The notes beneath the pieces were generated by a model. It made no database searches. It was not told the DNA's origin and saw only the letters and a program-made list of their open reading frames with translations. Shown here piece after piece: positions 1 to 9,845 of a DNA stretch of 64,000 nt. A program made the translations under genes and the position numbers. Position 1 is the stretch's first letter. Each line of letters starts with the position of its first letter. Origin of the DNA: Terasakiella sp. SH-1 (lineage in GTDB: Bacteria > Pseudomonadota > Alphaproteobacteria > Rhodospirillales > Terasakiellaceae); contig NZ_CP038255.1 of assembly GCF_004564135.1 (NCBI RefSeq), positions 94,501-158,500 on the forward strand, given 5' to 3'.

Positions 1-1
1 G

Positions 2-745
2 ATCCTCGTCGCAGTAAAGCGCGTCATTGATTATAACGTGAAAATCCGCGTTAAATCAGACAACACAGGTGTAGAAACCGCCAACGTCAAAATGTCTATG
101 AACCCGTTTGACGAAATCGCGGTTGAAGAAGCCATTCGTCTCAAAGAAGCAGGTGCCGCTGAAGAAGTTGTGGTTGTTTCCATGGGTGAGAAAAAATGTC
201 AGGAAACCATCCGAACCGCTCTGGCTATGGGCGCTGATCGTGGTATTTTGGTTGAAATTGACGAAGACCTACAGCCGCTGGCCGTTGCCAAGCTGCTCAA
301 AGGCATCGTTGAAAAAGAAAACCCGGATATGATCATCCTGGGTAAACAGGCAATTGATGACGACAATGGTCAAACCGGTCAGATGCTCGGCGCTTTGCTG
401 GGTTGGCCGCAAGGCACATTTGCTTCCAAAGTCGAAATGGCCGACGGTTCCGTCAATGTCACCCGTGAAGTTGACGGTGGCCTGCAGACTGTGAAACTGG
501 CCCTGCCTGCAATTGTGACAACTGACCTGCGCCTCAATGAGCCTCGTTTTGCATCATTGCCCAATATTATGAAGGCCAAGAAGAAACCGCTTGAAACAGT
601 CACTCCAGCTGACTTTGGTGTGAATACAACACCAGGCCTGAAAACTCTGAAAGTTGAAGAACCTGCGACACGTTCTGCTGGCGTAAAAGTGGAAACAGTC
701 GCCGAATTGGTCGACAAACTGAAAAACGAAGCGAAGGTGATCTAA
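2..745 (+). CDS. etfB: Electron transfer flavoprotein beta subunit (5' truncated)
   Basis: The beta subunit of the heterodimeric electron transfer flavoprotein carries electrons from acyl-CoA and other dehydrogenases to ETF:quinone oxidoreductase. The reading frame is open from the window edge and begins [16 protein letters not shown], the conserved EtfB N-terminus, so only the start codon and perhaps one more codon are missing. An internal GTG at 38 is not the real start. Recognisable family segments are the [16 protein letters not shown] stretch and [15 protein letters not shown] (AMP-binding region), followed by [16 protein letters not shown], the ETF-beta signature area. The remaining 248 codons match the usual family length of about 249. 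It is followed by etfA after a single base, so the two are co-transcribed and probably translationally coupled. Confidence 0.96.
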   Translation: MLVAVKRVIDYNVKIRVKSDNTGVETANVKMSMNPFDEIAVEEAIRLKEAGAAEEVVVVSMGEKKCQETIRTALAMGADRGILVEIDEDLQPLAVAKLLKGIVEKENPDMIILGKQAIDDDNGQTGQMLGALLGWPQGTFASKVEMADGSVNVTREVDGGLQTVKLALPAIVTTDLRLNEPRFASLPNIMKAKKKPLETVTPADFGVNTTPGLKTLKVEEPATRSAGVKVETVAELVDKLKNEAKVI

Positions 746-746
746 G

Positions 747-1676
747 ATGAGCATTCTTGTTATTGCGGAACACGATAATGCGTCCATCAAAGACGCAACG
801 TTAAACACAGTTACGGCTGCAAAAGAGCTCGGTGACGTAACAGTTCTGGTTGCCGGTAACGGTTGTGCTGCTGCCGGTGAAGTCGCTGCAAAAATCGACG
901 GTGTCGCCAAAGTATTGCTGGCGGATGACGCCGCTTACGATCATGAAATCGCTGAAAACATGGGTACCCTTGTTGTATCTTTGGCAGGCGATTACACACA
1001 TATTCTGGCACCGGCGACAACAAACGGCAAAAACTTCATGCCGCGCGTTGCGGCCCTTCTTGATGTTGCTCAAATTTCTGACATCACCAAGATTGAGTCT
1101 GCTGACACATTTGTGCGTCCGATCTATGCCGGTAACGCCATGGCGACCGTTCAGTCTTCGGACGAAAAGAAGGTCATCACGGTTCGTACCACAGCCTTTG
1201 ATGCGGCCGCAAGCGAAGGTGGTTCTGCGGCTGTTGAAGCTGTGGCATCCCAAGGTGACTCCGGCAAGTCTTCCTTCGTTGGTGAAGAACTGTCTGTTTC
1301 TGAACGCCCTGAACTGACATCCGCCAAGATTGTGATTTCAGGTGGTCGTGGTATGGGCAGCGGTGAAAACTTCAAGATCCTTGAAGCTGTTGCAGACAAG
1401 CTTGGTGCGGCCATTGGTGCATCACGTGCTGCTGTTGATGCAGGTTTTGTCCCGAACGACCTTCAGGTTGGTCAAACAGGTAAGATTGTTGCCCCTGAGC
1501 TCTACATCGCAGTTGGTATCTCCGGTGCGATCCAGCACCTGGCAGGTATGAAAGACTCCAAAGTGATTGTTGCGATCAACAAAGACGAAGAAGCCCCTAT
1601 CTTCCAGGTGGCAGACTACGGCCTAGTTGCGGACCTCTTCGACGCGGTACCTGAACTGGAAAAAGAGCTGGGTTAA
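747..1676 (+). CDS. etfA: Electron transfer flavoprotein alpha subunit
   Basis: The alpha subunit binds FAD and completes the ETF heterodimer that feeds electrons into the respiratory quinone pool. The 309-residue length is normal. The N-terminal half has the adenine-nucleotide alpha-hydrolase-like fold ([10 protein letters not shown] start). The C-terminal FAD domain shows [30 protein letters not shown] and [10 protein letters not shown], the conserved FAD-contacting segments. The ATG lies one base after the etfB stop. The operon seems to end here, because a 9-bp hairpin follows about 45 bases after the stop. Confidence 0.97.
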   Translation: MSILVIAEHDNASIKDATLNTVTAAKELGDVTVLVAGNGCAAAGEVAAKIDGVAKVLLADDAAYDHEIAENMGTLVVSLAGDYTHILAPATTNGKNFMPRVAALLDVAQISDITKIESADTFVRPIYAGNAMATVQSSDEKKVITVRTTAFDAAASEGGSAAVEAVASQGDSGKSSFVGEELSVSERPELTSAKIVISGGRGMGSGENFKILEAVADKLGAAIGASRAAVDAGFVPNDLQVGQTGKIVAPELYIAVGISGAIQHLAGMKDSKVIVAINKDEEAPIFQVADYGLVADLFDAVPELEKELG

Positions 1677-1720
1677 ATTTGACAATTTCACCTGCGGCGC
1701 TCCCTAGACGCAGGAAACTA

Positions 1721-1758
1721 CCGTATCTAGTCCTCGGGTTAGATACGGGATTTTCATA
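1721..1758 (+). terminator. Probable terminator of etfBA
   Basis: A perfect 9-bp stem (CCGTATCTA at 1721-1729 with TAGATACGG at 1740-1748) and 10-base loop is followed by GATTTTC. The T-run is short, so intrinsic termination is probable rather than certain. Confidence 0.55.
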
Positions 1759-1830
1759 GAGTTGTACCTTTAAAGCAACTTATAGTACTGCACACGTTTT
1801 AAACTTTCTGAAAGCATGTGCCTGACTTAC

Positions 1831-1874
1831 CCAAAGGCTAAAAGGTCGGTTCCCGTACTTCTTTTAGCCTTTGG
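1831..1874. repeat. Perfect 14-bp inverted repeat upstream of pyc
   Basis: CCAAAGGCTAAAAG at 1831-1844 is exactly complementary to CTTTTAGCCTTTGG at 1861-1874 across a 16-base loop. It lies 75 bases before the pyc start. No long T-run follows, so it could be a second terminator for etfBA or a structured leader or operator for pyc. The sequence does not decide between these. Confidence 0.6.
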
Positions 1875-1948
1875 ACACCTTTTCAATTTCTAGAAGAAAA
1901 ATGAATGTGCCTAAAGTCATTCTGACATGCAGGAAATGAGCCTTTAAA

Positions 1949-4900
1949 ATGATCAATCGTCCCAAAAAAATTCGCCGTTTATTGGCAGCCAATCGTGGTG
2001 AAATTGCCATTCGTATTTGCCGTGCTGCTTCAGAGCTTGGCATTGAAACGGTGGCGATTTATTCCAACGAAGACCGATTTGCCCTGCATCGATTTAAAGC
2101 AGATGAGTCTTACCTCATCGGTGAAGGCAAAGGGCCAGTTGAAGCCTACCTAGATATCGAAACTATCGTACACATTGCCAAAGAAACCAATGTAGATGCC
2201 ATTCATCCTGGCTATGGTCTGCTGTCTGAAAACCCGACCTTTGCGCGTCGTTGCCGTGAAGAAGGTATTATCTTTGTTGGGCCAAGCCCGGAAGTTATGG
2301 AAGGTCTGGGCAACAAGGTTTCTGCACGCGAGCTGGCGGTCAAAGCCGGTGCCCCGGTTGTACCTGCAACCAATGCCTTGCCGGAAGATGAAGAAATCAT
2401 CAAAGCAGAAGCAGCTAAAGTGGGCTACCCGATGATCACCAAAGCGTCTTGGGGTGGTGGTGGCCGTGGCATGCGTGAAATCACGTGTGAAAAAGATCTG
2501 TTGCGCGAAGTCGATGCTGCCAAACGTGAAGCTAAGGCGGCCTTTGGTAATGACGAGATCTATCTGGAAAAATTGGTACGTCGTGCCCGTCATGTGGAAG
2601 TCCAGATCATGGGGGATGCCCATGGAAATATCGTCCATTTGTTTGAACGCGACTGTTCTGTTCAGCGCCGTAATCAAAAAGTCGTGGAACGCGCCCCGGC
2701 TCCTTATTTCTCAGATGAAAAACGCAAAGAATTGTGTGAGGCTGCGTTGAAAATTGCGCGCACGGCGGGGTATAGCTGTGCGGGTATTATGATAGTTTGC
2801 TTGAAAAAGTAACTGCCTGGGGCAAAACGCCGAACGAAGCGGTGGCCCGTATGGACCGTGCCTTGCGGGAGTTCCGCATTCGTGGTGTAGCGACCAACCT
2901 GTCGTTCCTTGAAAATGTCCTGTCTCATGAAAAATTCCTCACAGGCAGCTATACGACCAAATTCATCGACACAAGCCCTGAATTGTTTGATATGCCCAAA
3001 CGTCAAGACCGGGCATCCAAACTGCTGAATTTCCTTGGTGAAGTTATGGTCAATGGCAATCCGGAAGTGGCAGGGCGCAAACATCCGGATTATATTCATC
3101 ATCCCGTGGCCGAAAATTACAATGTATCATCCAAGTCGGGTCTGAAACAAAAACTTGCTAAAGAAGGTCCAAAAGCGGTGGCAGACTGGATACTGACCCA
3201 GGACCGCCTGCTTTTAACCGATACCACCATGCGAGATGCGCATCAGTCCTTGCTGGCAACCCGTGTACGTACTGATGACTTGGTTAAAATTGCTCCAACT
3301 TATGCAAAACGATTGCCCGAATTATTTTCGGTTGAATGTTGGGGCGGGGCGACTTTCGATGTGGCGATGCGTTTCCTCAAGGAATGCCCATGGGATCGTC
3401 TGGAACGCTTGTCTGCGGCTATGCCGAACCATCTAACACAAATGTTGCTGCGCGCTTCCAACGGTGTCGGTTACACCAACTATCCGGATAATGCAGTGAA
3501 GTTCCTGGTGAAACGTTCTGCTGAAGCAGGTATGGATGTCTTTCGTGTGTTTGATAGTTTGAACTGGGTGGATAACATGCGCGTTGCCATGGATGCAGTT
3601 AATGAAACCGGTAAAATCTGTGAAGCCGCAGTTTGTTACACAGGTGATATTCTGGACCCGAACCGGGACAAATACAGCCTGAAATATTATGTTGATATGG
3701 CGAAAGAGCTAGAAGCCGCCGGTGCCCATATTCTAGCGATCAAAGATATGGCGGGTTTGCTGAAACCGGCCGCGGCGACGCAGCTCTTTACCGCTTTGAA
3801 AAACGAAATATCCATTCCTCTTCATTTCCATACCCACGACACATCTGGCATTGCCGCAGCATCTGTTTTGGCGGCAAGTGAGGCTGGTGTCGACGTGGTC
3901 GATGGTGCGCTGGACTCCATGAGTGGTTTGACCTCACAAGCCAATCTGGGCTCTATCGTGGCAGCATTGCGTAATACCCCGCGCGACACCAGTATTAATC
4001 AGGGCGCGATGCGTAAAGTATCTGATTACTGGGAAGATGTCCGTGCCAACTATGTCGGTTTCGAAAGTGACATTCGTTGTGGCACATCTGATGTTTATAA
4101 CCACGAAATGCCGGGTGGTCAGTATACCAACCTGCGCCAGCAGGCACGTAGCCTGGGGATTGAAGAGCATTGGTCAGAAGTGTCTGATGCCTATGCCGAT
4201 GTCAACCAGATGTTTGGCGATATTATCAAGGTGACACCGTCTTCCAAAGTAGTTGGCGATATGGCTCTGATGATGGTGACGTCTTCTTTGACCCGTGATG
4301 ATGTGGAAAAACCAGACAAGGAAATTGCCTTTCCAGAATCCGTTGTCAGCTTCTTCCGCGGGGAATTGGGCCAACCGACAGGGGGATTTCCCAAAGAACT
4401 GCAGAAAAAGGTTCTGAAAGGTGAAGAACCTATCACTGTCCGTCCGGGTTCTGCCATGGAACCACTTGACCTTGATCTGGCGCGCAAGACGGCTGAAGAG
4501 ATGGCCGGACGTGACATCAGTGACAATGAACTGGCTTCTTACATCATGTATCCGCAGGTCTTCCGTGATTATGTCGCGCATCAAAACCAATATGGTGATG
4601 TGACAGTCCTGCCGACCAGCGCTTTCTTCTATGGTATGGAGCTGGGCGAAGAGTTGGTGGTGGATATTGAAAAAGGTAAAACGCTCTTCATTAGTTTCCG
4701 TGCGATTTCAGATGGCGATGACGAAGGTCGCCGCACCGTCTTTTTCGAACTAAACGGTCAGCCACGCAACGTCAAAATTACTGACACCTCACAGACGCCC
4801 AAAAAAGAAAGTGCGCCCAAAGCCGAAGATGGCAATGAAAACCATGTCGGTGCGCCAATGCCAGGACTTGTAGTATCTGTTTCTGTAAAAGAGGGAGACA

Positions 4901-5049
4901 AAGTCAAACGCGGCGATGTCCTACTGTCCATTGAAGCGATGAAAATGGAGACATCTGTTTTGGCAGAACGAGACGGGGTGATCGACAAAATCATTACAGG
5001 ACCAGGATCTCAAATAGATATGAAGGATCTCCTTGTTGTGTTTACCTAG
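1949..5049 (+). pseudogene. pyc: Pyruvate carboxylase gene with internal out-of-frame deletion
   Basis: Pyruvate carboxylase makes oxaloacetate from pyruvate and bicarbonate (anaplerosis). Residues 1-283 (1949 to about 2785) are the N-terminal part of a biotin carboxylase domain, with LAANRGEIAIRICRA, HPGYGLLSENP and the glycine-rich loop ASWGGGGRGM, ending at ARTAGYSCAG. The next bases encode YYDSLLEKVTAWG in another frame; in intact PYC this motif lies near the end of the biotin carboxylase domain. The segment between, roughly 130 residues including the EVNPRIQVEHTVTE catalytic region, is absent. Downstream, the carboxyltransferase domain (DTTMRDAHQSL, HFHTHDTSG) and biotinyl domain (EAMKMET) are intact to the stop. 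Total coding span is about 1030 codons against the usual 1150. This is not a natural PycA/PycB split, because the break falls inside the ATP-grasp domain. It is either a true pseudogene or an assembly deletion. Confidence 0.88.
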
Positions 5050-5224
5050 AATTTGGCTTTTACCATTTCACCCAATTTTCCATTGTGGATCAATTAGTCT
5101 CTCATTGTGTATTCCATCCTCAGGAATTGAATGCACCGAAAATTCCCAATTAGATCTTGGTTGTGCTGAAAGAGAGCTTTTGCGTTGCCCAACTCATCTC
5201 TACTCAAAAATGAGGAGTAATAAA

Positions 5225-5407
5225 GTGATAGATCTGAAAAAGGCTAACGGAAATGACCGGATTAGTCATGCTCCTTGCGTAAAACATAGAGCTGAAAAAG
5301 CTGCACATAATGAGAAAAACAAAAGAAAAGAGTGGTTAATGCTTCAAGGCTACGAAGGTGTTGCAAGTTTGTTCGATTGTTTCATTGAAACTCAGAAGAA
5401 TGTTTAA
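5225..5407 (+). CDS. Small hypothetical protein, 60 aa
   Basis: A GTG at 5225 is preceded by a good ribosome-binding site (GAGGAG at 5213-5218). The product is basic and hydrophilic (KANGNDR, HRAEKAAHNEKNKRKEW) with no membrane segment. No family is recognised. It lies in the short accessory stretch between the broken pyc gene and the integrase, so it may be cargo of the integrated element. The upstream frame stays open into the end of pyc, but the GTG with its Shine-Dalgarno is the better start. Confidence 0.4.
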   Translation: MIDLKKANGNDRISHAPCVKHRAEKAAHNEKNKRKEWLMLQGYEGVASLFDCFIETQKNV

Positions 5408-5409
5408 TT

Positions 5410-5658
5410 GTGGATCTTAAGATCACAAAAACCCAAAGATTGACCTGTTTCGCGCATCCGGGACCAGTTGATAAACTATTTCATCACTGGAATGGAAATT
5501 TTATGATCAAGCACACAAGCTACTCAGATGCATTCAGAGCCTGTACCGTTGTCGGAATTTTAATAGAGGGTGAAAAACCGACAGCGGGTGCTCGACAAAA
5601 TACAGAAGCCGCAAAACTAAAATCCCTGCGTCAAGAAAATCCAATTCCATGTATTTGA
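5410..5658 (+). CDS. Doubtful small hypothetical protein
   Basis: An 82-codon frame opens with a GTG two bases after the stop of the preceding small gene. An internal ATG at 5503 would give a 51-residue product starting MIKHTSYSDAFRA. Neither start has a strong ribosome-binding site, and no domain is recognised. It is kept only because it runs in the same direction as its neighbours in a stretch without other genes. Confidence 0.25.
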   Translation: MDLKITKTQRLTCFAHPGPVDKLFHHWNGNFMIKHTSYSDAFRACTVVGILIEGEKPTAGARQNTEAAKLKSLRQENPIPCI

Positions 5659-5752
5659 CGATCTATACTTGAAGATAAGTTTATCGACTTTCTTTGCATT
5701 GCTGCGTCAAAATACCATCGAGTTACACAAAAAATAACAAGGAGTAAATCCG

Positions 5753-6103
5753 ATGGTAGAAATCATTCATCACGAAGAAGCCCCTTATCGCAGCCATCTT
5801 CCCCACGATGGCGAGAACCAATATGTTTTCGTCCGTTCAGATGTTCATGAAACATGTTGGGGTACGTTTCAGACGTGCTCTGTCAGTAAAGGCGAATCCC
5901 TTAAGTTGGAAATGGCAGTAGATGAATTCACTACAACAGCTTACAACGACTGTTCCCTGGACTGTCGTCATGACCCTACATGGCATCATATGGCTTTATT
6001 GGCCAAGAGCGATCAGCATGCTCAAGAGATGACAGAAATCCTCAAGGAGAAGGGGTATGATGTCATTGAAGGCATTGATGTGTTATGGCCGAATGTCATT
6101 TAA
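5753..6103 (+). CDS. Hypothetical protein, 116 aa
   Basis: The ATG at 5753 has a clear ribosome-binding site (AAGGAGT, 8 bases upstream). The product is acidic and soluble, with no signal peptide or membrane helix. It has several His and Cys residues (IIHHEEAPYRSHLPHD, TCWGTFQTC, CSLDCRHDPTWHH) that could bind metal, but no known motif is matched. The end GYDVIEGIDVLWPNVI looks like a small alpha/beta fold. It overlaps the integrase tail to tail by 21 bases. Function unknown. Confidence 0.6.
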   Translation: MVEIIHHEEAPYRSHLPHDGENQYVFVRSDVHETCWGTFQTCSVSKGESLKLEMAVDEFTTTAYNDCSLDCRHDPTWHHMALLAKSDQHAQEMTEILKEKGYDVIEGIDVLWPNVI

Positions 6104-7471
6104 CATCACATATCTGACTTTATTCAGCTCAGTCAGAACAGCCTTTATGGTAAAGCCTTTACCATAAAACAGTTGGGCAGACTTTCCGCGTGATCCGTCT
6201 GCCCATCCTCCCAATTGCATTGCAATTTCATGCCGCACATCGGCTTCCCGCAGAGCATCCCGGAAGTTGTGGCGGAACGAATGGAACGATGTTTTTGGGG
6301 CATCGGCATCAATTGATTTAAGAAATCGGGCGAACCGCTTGGAGAATGTATCTGATCTATACCCTGTGGTCCCGAGTTTGATATCAGGAAATAATTTTAA
6401 ACGGGTATTTTTCTCAAACTGTTTCAGATATCGCATAAAACCCAATTCCAATAACTGCGGGTGAATGGGAATGACTCGTTCCGATGCTTTGGTCTTCAAG
6501 ATTTTGTCATCAATCCCACGATCCGTTTCGCAGGTAATATTAAAGCACCAGGTTTCATCCTTCTGAACAACATCTTCGACATTCAACTGACAGATTTCGT
6601 TCAAACGAAGACCATTATAAAGTCCGATGTGTGGAACCCAGTATTCGGCACCAAATTTATCAGCTAGCCCTTCAAATATTTTAATCAATTGATGATCTGA
6701 GAACGGCAATCGTTTATCCTGGGCATGAATAGGGTCGGCGACTTTCAATCCAATCGCTGGGTTATGGTCCAACAATTCTTCTTCCACAGCCCAATTCAAC
6801 ATCGCCGACAACTTGTTGACATATTTGTTGATGGTAAGTGGTGCCATCGGTTTCATGCGACGCTCTTTCGCCAATTCAGATATTTCCACCAGTGATTTCC
6901 GTGGAAAGCGTTTCTTCGCATTTGCAGGCAGGTGACGAACAACATTCATGAATTGACGGCAGTCTTCGCGATCAATATCTCCAATCGGTTTATCGTCACC
7001 AAATATTTCCATCAACACGTTATAAACAGATTGATACGTCATGATGGTCTTTCTGCTTCTGGAACGTGCCGGATCGTCCATATAACGGTGGTACAGTTCA
7101 TCCAGAGTGAGGGATGGCTTCCGTGGTGCAGATACCGATAATACTTCCTCTACGACCGTTTGAATTAACGTTCTGAGACCGTCATCGTCGGATGTTGGTG
7201 GAGCTTTGATTTGTGGTTCGTGTGTATCACTTTTGTGTATCACCGTGTATCGTTCAGTTGTGTCATTTAAAACCACTCCACGGGCTTCGGCGATGATCTG
7301 CTCAACATTATTGCATACGGTTCGATAACGTCGCACAGCGGTACTGTAATCGGCAGTATTCAGCGATTTAAGGAACTCTTTGCGACCAATATTATCTTGA
7401 ATATCATGGGGCACCCGACGACGGTATCGCCAGATATTTCCACGCCGATATAGGTTGGGGAGATTAGCCAT
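6083..7471 (-). CDS. Tyrosine site-specific recombinase (integrase)
   Basis: This phage- or island-type tyrosine recombinase is about 462 residues long. The N-terminus MANLPNLYRRGNIWRYRRR is the DUF6538-type start seen in many alphaproteobacterial integrases. A SAM-like core-binding domain follows (around TLDELYHRYMDDPARSR and INKYVNKLSAMLNWAVEE). The catalytic domain has GLYNGLRLNEICQL (first Arg), SFHSFRHNFRDALRE (H-x-x-R box), LGGWADGS and the LFYGKG tyrosine. All catalytic boxes look intact. In-frame starts at 7516 and 7480 are possible; 7471 is chosen because the family conventionally begins at this Met. The gene starts about 190 bases from the 3' end of tRNA-Ala and reads away from it, as expected for an element integrated at that tRNA. 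Confidence 0.9.
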   Translation of the reverse strand: MANLPNLYRRGNIWRYRRRVPHDIQDNIGRKEFLKSLNTADYSTAVRRYRTVCNNVEQIIAEARGVVLNDTTERYTVIHKSDTHEPQIKAPPTSDDDGLRTLIQTVVEEVLSVSAPRKPSLTLDELYHRYMDDPARSRSRKTIMTYQSVYNVLMEIFGDDKPIGDIDREDCRQFMNVVRHLPANAKKRFPRKSLVEISELAKERRMKPMAPLTINKYVNKLSAMLNWAVEEELLDHNPAIGLKVADPIHAQDKRLPFSDHQLIKIFEGLADKFGAEYWVPHIGLYNGLRLNEICQLNVEDVVQKDETWCFNITCETDRGIDDKILKTKASERVIPIHPQLLELGFMRYLKQFEKNTRLKLFPDIKLGTTGYRSDTFSKRFARFLKSIDADAPKTSFHSFRHNFRDALREADVRHEIAMQLGGWADGSRGKSAQLFYGKGFTIKAVLTELNKVRYVMLNDIRP

Positions 7472-7605
7472 AATGACCATTCCCGATACACGGTGTGTAC
7501 CAGTTTTGTGTATCACTTTGCCGATTCTGATTGAAAATAGCCTTCAAACCGGCATCAAGAATCGTCCATACACCGTCATTGTAACGGTCTGTAATCAGCA
7601 GAATA

Positions 7606-7654
7606 TAAGGGTAAAAGTAAAACAGGTACCGAGCGTTGCAGCATCGGTACCTGT
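7606..7654 (-). terminator. Intrinsic terminator of tRNA-Ala
   Basis: A perfect 11-bp stem (ACAGGTACCGA at 7622-7632, TCGGTACCTGT at 7644-7654) on the minus strand is followed by TTTACTTTTA. It lies 6 bases beyond the CCA end of the tRNA and would end its transcript. Confidence 0.8.
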
Positions 7655-7660
7655 GAATTT

Positions 7661-7736
<76 letters not shown>

Positions 7737-7810
7737 ATAAGTTGGTGGCGCAGAAGATAGCTGATTTTTATGGGGTTGCAAGATAAAAATGTGTCTTTGA
7801 GCAAAAAACT

Positions 7811-8149
7811 TTACAGGTTTTGGTCAGCAACCCCTTCGTCGATATGTTCCATGACTTCTGACATATCCATTTCATCACTGCCCACCAGATCGTCGGCATC
7901 TTCGATGAAGTCATCTTCACCTTCACGGGGCTCTAGATCTGTTTCAACATCTTCAAATTCAGCGAGGATGTCTTTGTTTTCTTCTTTGGGTGGGGGCGTG
8001 CTGTCATAGTCACTGGTTTTGGCCAGCAAGGCGGCTTCGTCATTGACGGGGGCATTGCATTTGGGACAGGTGGCATCCGGTTTGCGCATATCATAAAAGT
8101 GTGCGCCACAACCAGGGCATTCGTGTTTTTGTCCCCATTCCGGTTTCAT
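7811..8149 (-). CDS. FYDLN-type zinc-ribbon acidic protein (TIGR02300 family)
   Basis: A small conserved alphaproteobacterial protein of unknown role. The start MKPEWGQKHECPGCG is followed by AHFYDMRKP and CPKCNAPV, giving two CxxC pairs that form a zinc ribbon and the FYD(L/M) motif that names the family. The C-terminal two thirds are very acidic and low in complexity (EENKDILAEFEDVETD). The chosen ATG at 8149 has an excellent ribosome-binding site (AAGGAGGG); the frame extends 23 codons upstream without support. It lies beside tRNA-Ala and diverges from aroA, a usual arrangement in Alphaproteobacteria. Confidence 0.88.
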   Translation of the reverse strand: MKPEWGQKHECPGCGAHFYDMRKPDATCPKCNAPVNDEAALLAKTSDYDSTPPPKEENKDILAEFEDVETDLEPREGEDDFIEDADDLVGSDEMDMSEVMEHIDEGVADQNL

Positions 8150-8443
8150 GTTCAGCCCTCCTTCGCAAATCCTGACAAAGGCTGGTGAAGCGCGCAGATA
8201 AATATCTGTATGAGCCACCAGATTCAGGACATTTGCCCTTTAAAAAAACTGTTTGAAGCGGTTTGTTCGCCCGCTCCAATGACACGTACACATCTAATTC
8301 TCCAATACTGTAAAACGAAAATGACAAAAAGTCTCGTTTAGAGTGATCCTAATTTAAATTTTTCTGATTTTTCTTTAATTGACTTACGCGTCACACTGTA
8401 CGAAAGTGCGCTGAATTTCTGACTTTATGTAAAGGCCCAAGCT

Positions 8444-9763
8444 GTGAAAACCGTTGCATCTCATCAAACTGAAAATCTTGCGGGCACAATCCGTGTCCCT
8501 GGTGATAAATCCATTTCGCACCGTTCTTTAATGTTTGGCGCGATGGCGGCCGGGCAAACGAAAGTGACGGGCCTGCTGGAAGGCGAAGATGTGCTGTGTA
8601 CAGCCGCAGCCATGCAAAGCCTTGGGGCACAGGTTGAGCGTCAGGATGATGGCACATGGGTTATTCAGGGGCGTGGTGTTGGTGGCTTTTCTGAACCGAC
8701 TGGGGTGCTGGATATGGGCAATTCCGGTACGGCTGCGCGTTTGTTGATGGGCGTGTTGGCGACGCAATCTTTCACCACTTTCATGACAGGCGATGCCTCC
8801 TTGTGTTCGCGCCCAATGGAACGGGTGATGAAGCCGTTGCGCCTGATTGGTGTTAATTTCGTGTCGCGTGAAAATGGCCGCATGCCGATTGCCATTCAGG
8901 GGACAGACAGCCCCATGCCGATTTCTTATGAATTGCCGGTGGCCTCAGCACAAGTCAAATCGGCTGTTTTGTTGGCCGGGCTCAATGCACCGGGCAAAAC
9001 AACAGTGATTGAACCCAATCCCAGCCGTGACCATACCGAAAAAATGTTGCAGCATTTCGGTGCTGAGGTTGAGGTGGAAGAAACGGATAAGGGCGGACGT
9101 GTCATCACCTTGACTGGTCAGCCGGAGCTTGTTGCCCGTGATGTGGTTGTGCCGACGGACCCAAGTTCAGCAGCTTTTCCTGTTGTTGCTGCCTTGATCA
9201 CACCGGGCTCTAAAGTCACGGTGGAAGCTGTCGGGATGAACCCGTTGCGCACAGGTCTCTTTACAACCCTGAAAGAGATGGGCGGTAAGATCACCGAAGT
9301 GAATACCCGCATTGAGGCAGGGGAAGAAGTTGCTGATTTGGTGGTGGAATATTCCGAACTTACAGGCGTGACGGTTCCAGCCTCACGTGCTCCTTCCATG
9401 ATTGATGAATATCCAGTATTGGCCGTGGCAGCCTCTTTTGCCAAAGGCACAACCCATATGGAAGGGCTGGAAGAGTTGCGTGTGAAGGAAAGTGATCGTC
9501 TGGCCGTGGTGGTGGAAAGCCTGAAAGCCTGTGGTGTTGATGTGGAAGAAGGCGAAGACTTCATGATCGTTAAGGCCGATGGTCAGCCTGCCTTGGGTGG
9601 GGGCGAGATTAAATCGCGCTTGGATCACCGTATTGCCATGTCTTTCATCGTCTTTGGTTTGGCGTCTCAAAAGCCTGTAACTATTGATGATGCGTCACCG
9701 ATTGACACCAGCTTCCCGGGCTTTATTGATCTGATGAACGGGCTGGGTGCGAAAATCAGTTAA
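8444..9763 (+). CDS. aroA: 3-phosphoshikimate 1-carboxyvinyltransferase (EPSP synthase)
   Basis: This enzyme catalyses the sixth step of the shikimate pathway, joining shikimate-3-phosphate and phosphoenolpyruvate to EPSP. It is full length at 439 residues with a GTG start. Visible signatures are PGDKSISHRSLMFGA (phosphate and PEP binding), DMGNSGTAARLLMG, and EELRVKESDRLAVV (second family signature). It is probably the alphaproteobacterial class II type, judged by the length and the LDHRIAMSF segment near the end. It leads a run aroA-cmk-rpsA found in many Alphaproteobacteria; an REP-like element separates it from cmk. Confidence 0.97.
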   Translation: MKTVASHQTENLAGTIRVPGDKSISHRSLMFGAMAAGQTKVTGLLEGEDVLCTAAAMQSLGAQVERQDDGTWVIQGRGVGGFSEPTGVLDMGNSGTAARLLMGVLATQSFTTFMTGDASLCSRPMERVMKPLRLIGVNFVSRENGRMPIAIQGTDSPMPISYELPVASAQVKSAVLLAGLNAPGKTTVIEPNPSRDHTEKMLQHFGAEVEVEETDKGGRVITLTGQPELVARDVVVPTDPSSAAFPVVAALITPGSKVTVEAVGMNPLRTGLFTTLKEMGGKITEVNTRIEAGEEVADLVVEYSELTGVTVPASRAPSMIDEYPVLAVAASFAKGTTHMEGLEELRVKESDRLAVVVESLKACGVDVEEGEDFMIVKADGQPALGGGEIKSRLDHRIAMSFIVFGLASQKPVTIDDASPIDTSFPGFIDLMNGLGAKIS

Positions 9764-9766
9764 TTT

Positions 9767-9836
9767 ACGTCATCCTCGCGGATGCGGGGATCTCTTTCAG
9801 TATGGATAAAGGCCCCCGCTTTCGCGAGGACGACGG
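9767..9836. repeat. REP-like palindromic element
   Basis: An imperfect inverted repeat has a left arm, CGTCATCCTCGCGGATGCGG, starting at 9769 and a right arm, CCCCGCTTTCGCGAGGACGA, starting at 9814. The right half recurs at 12751 and 25251. The element ends directly against the ribosome-binding site of cmk. Confidence 0.75.
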
Positions 9837-9845
9837 AGAGTTTAT

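Noticed and set aside
1949-5049. Two-subunit pyruvate carboxylase (PycA/PycB type)
   Set aside because: In split enzymes the break follows the complete biotin carboxylase domain. Here the break lies inside that domain and essential residues are missing.
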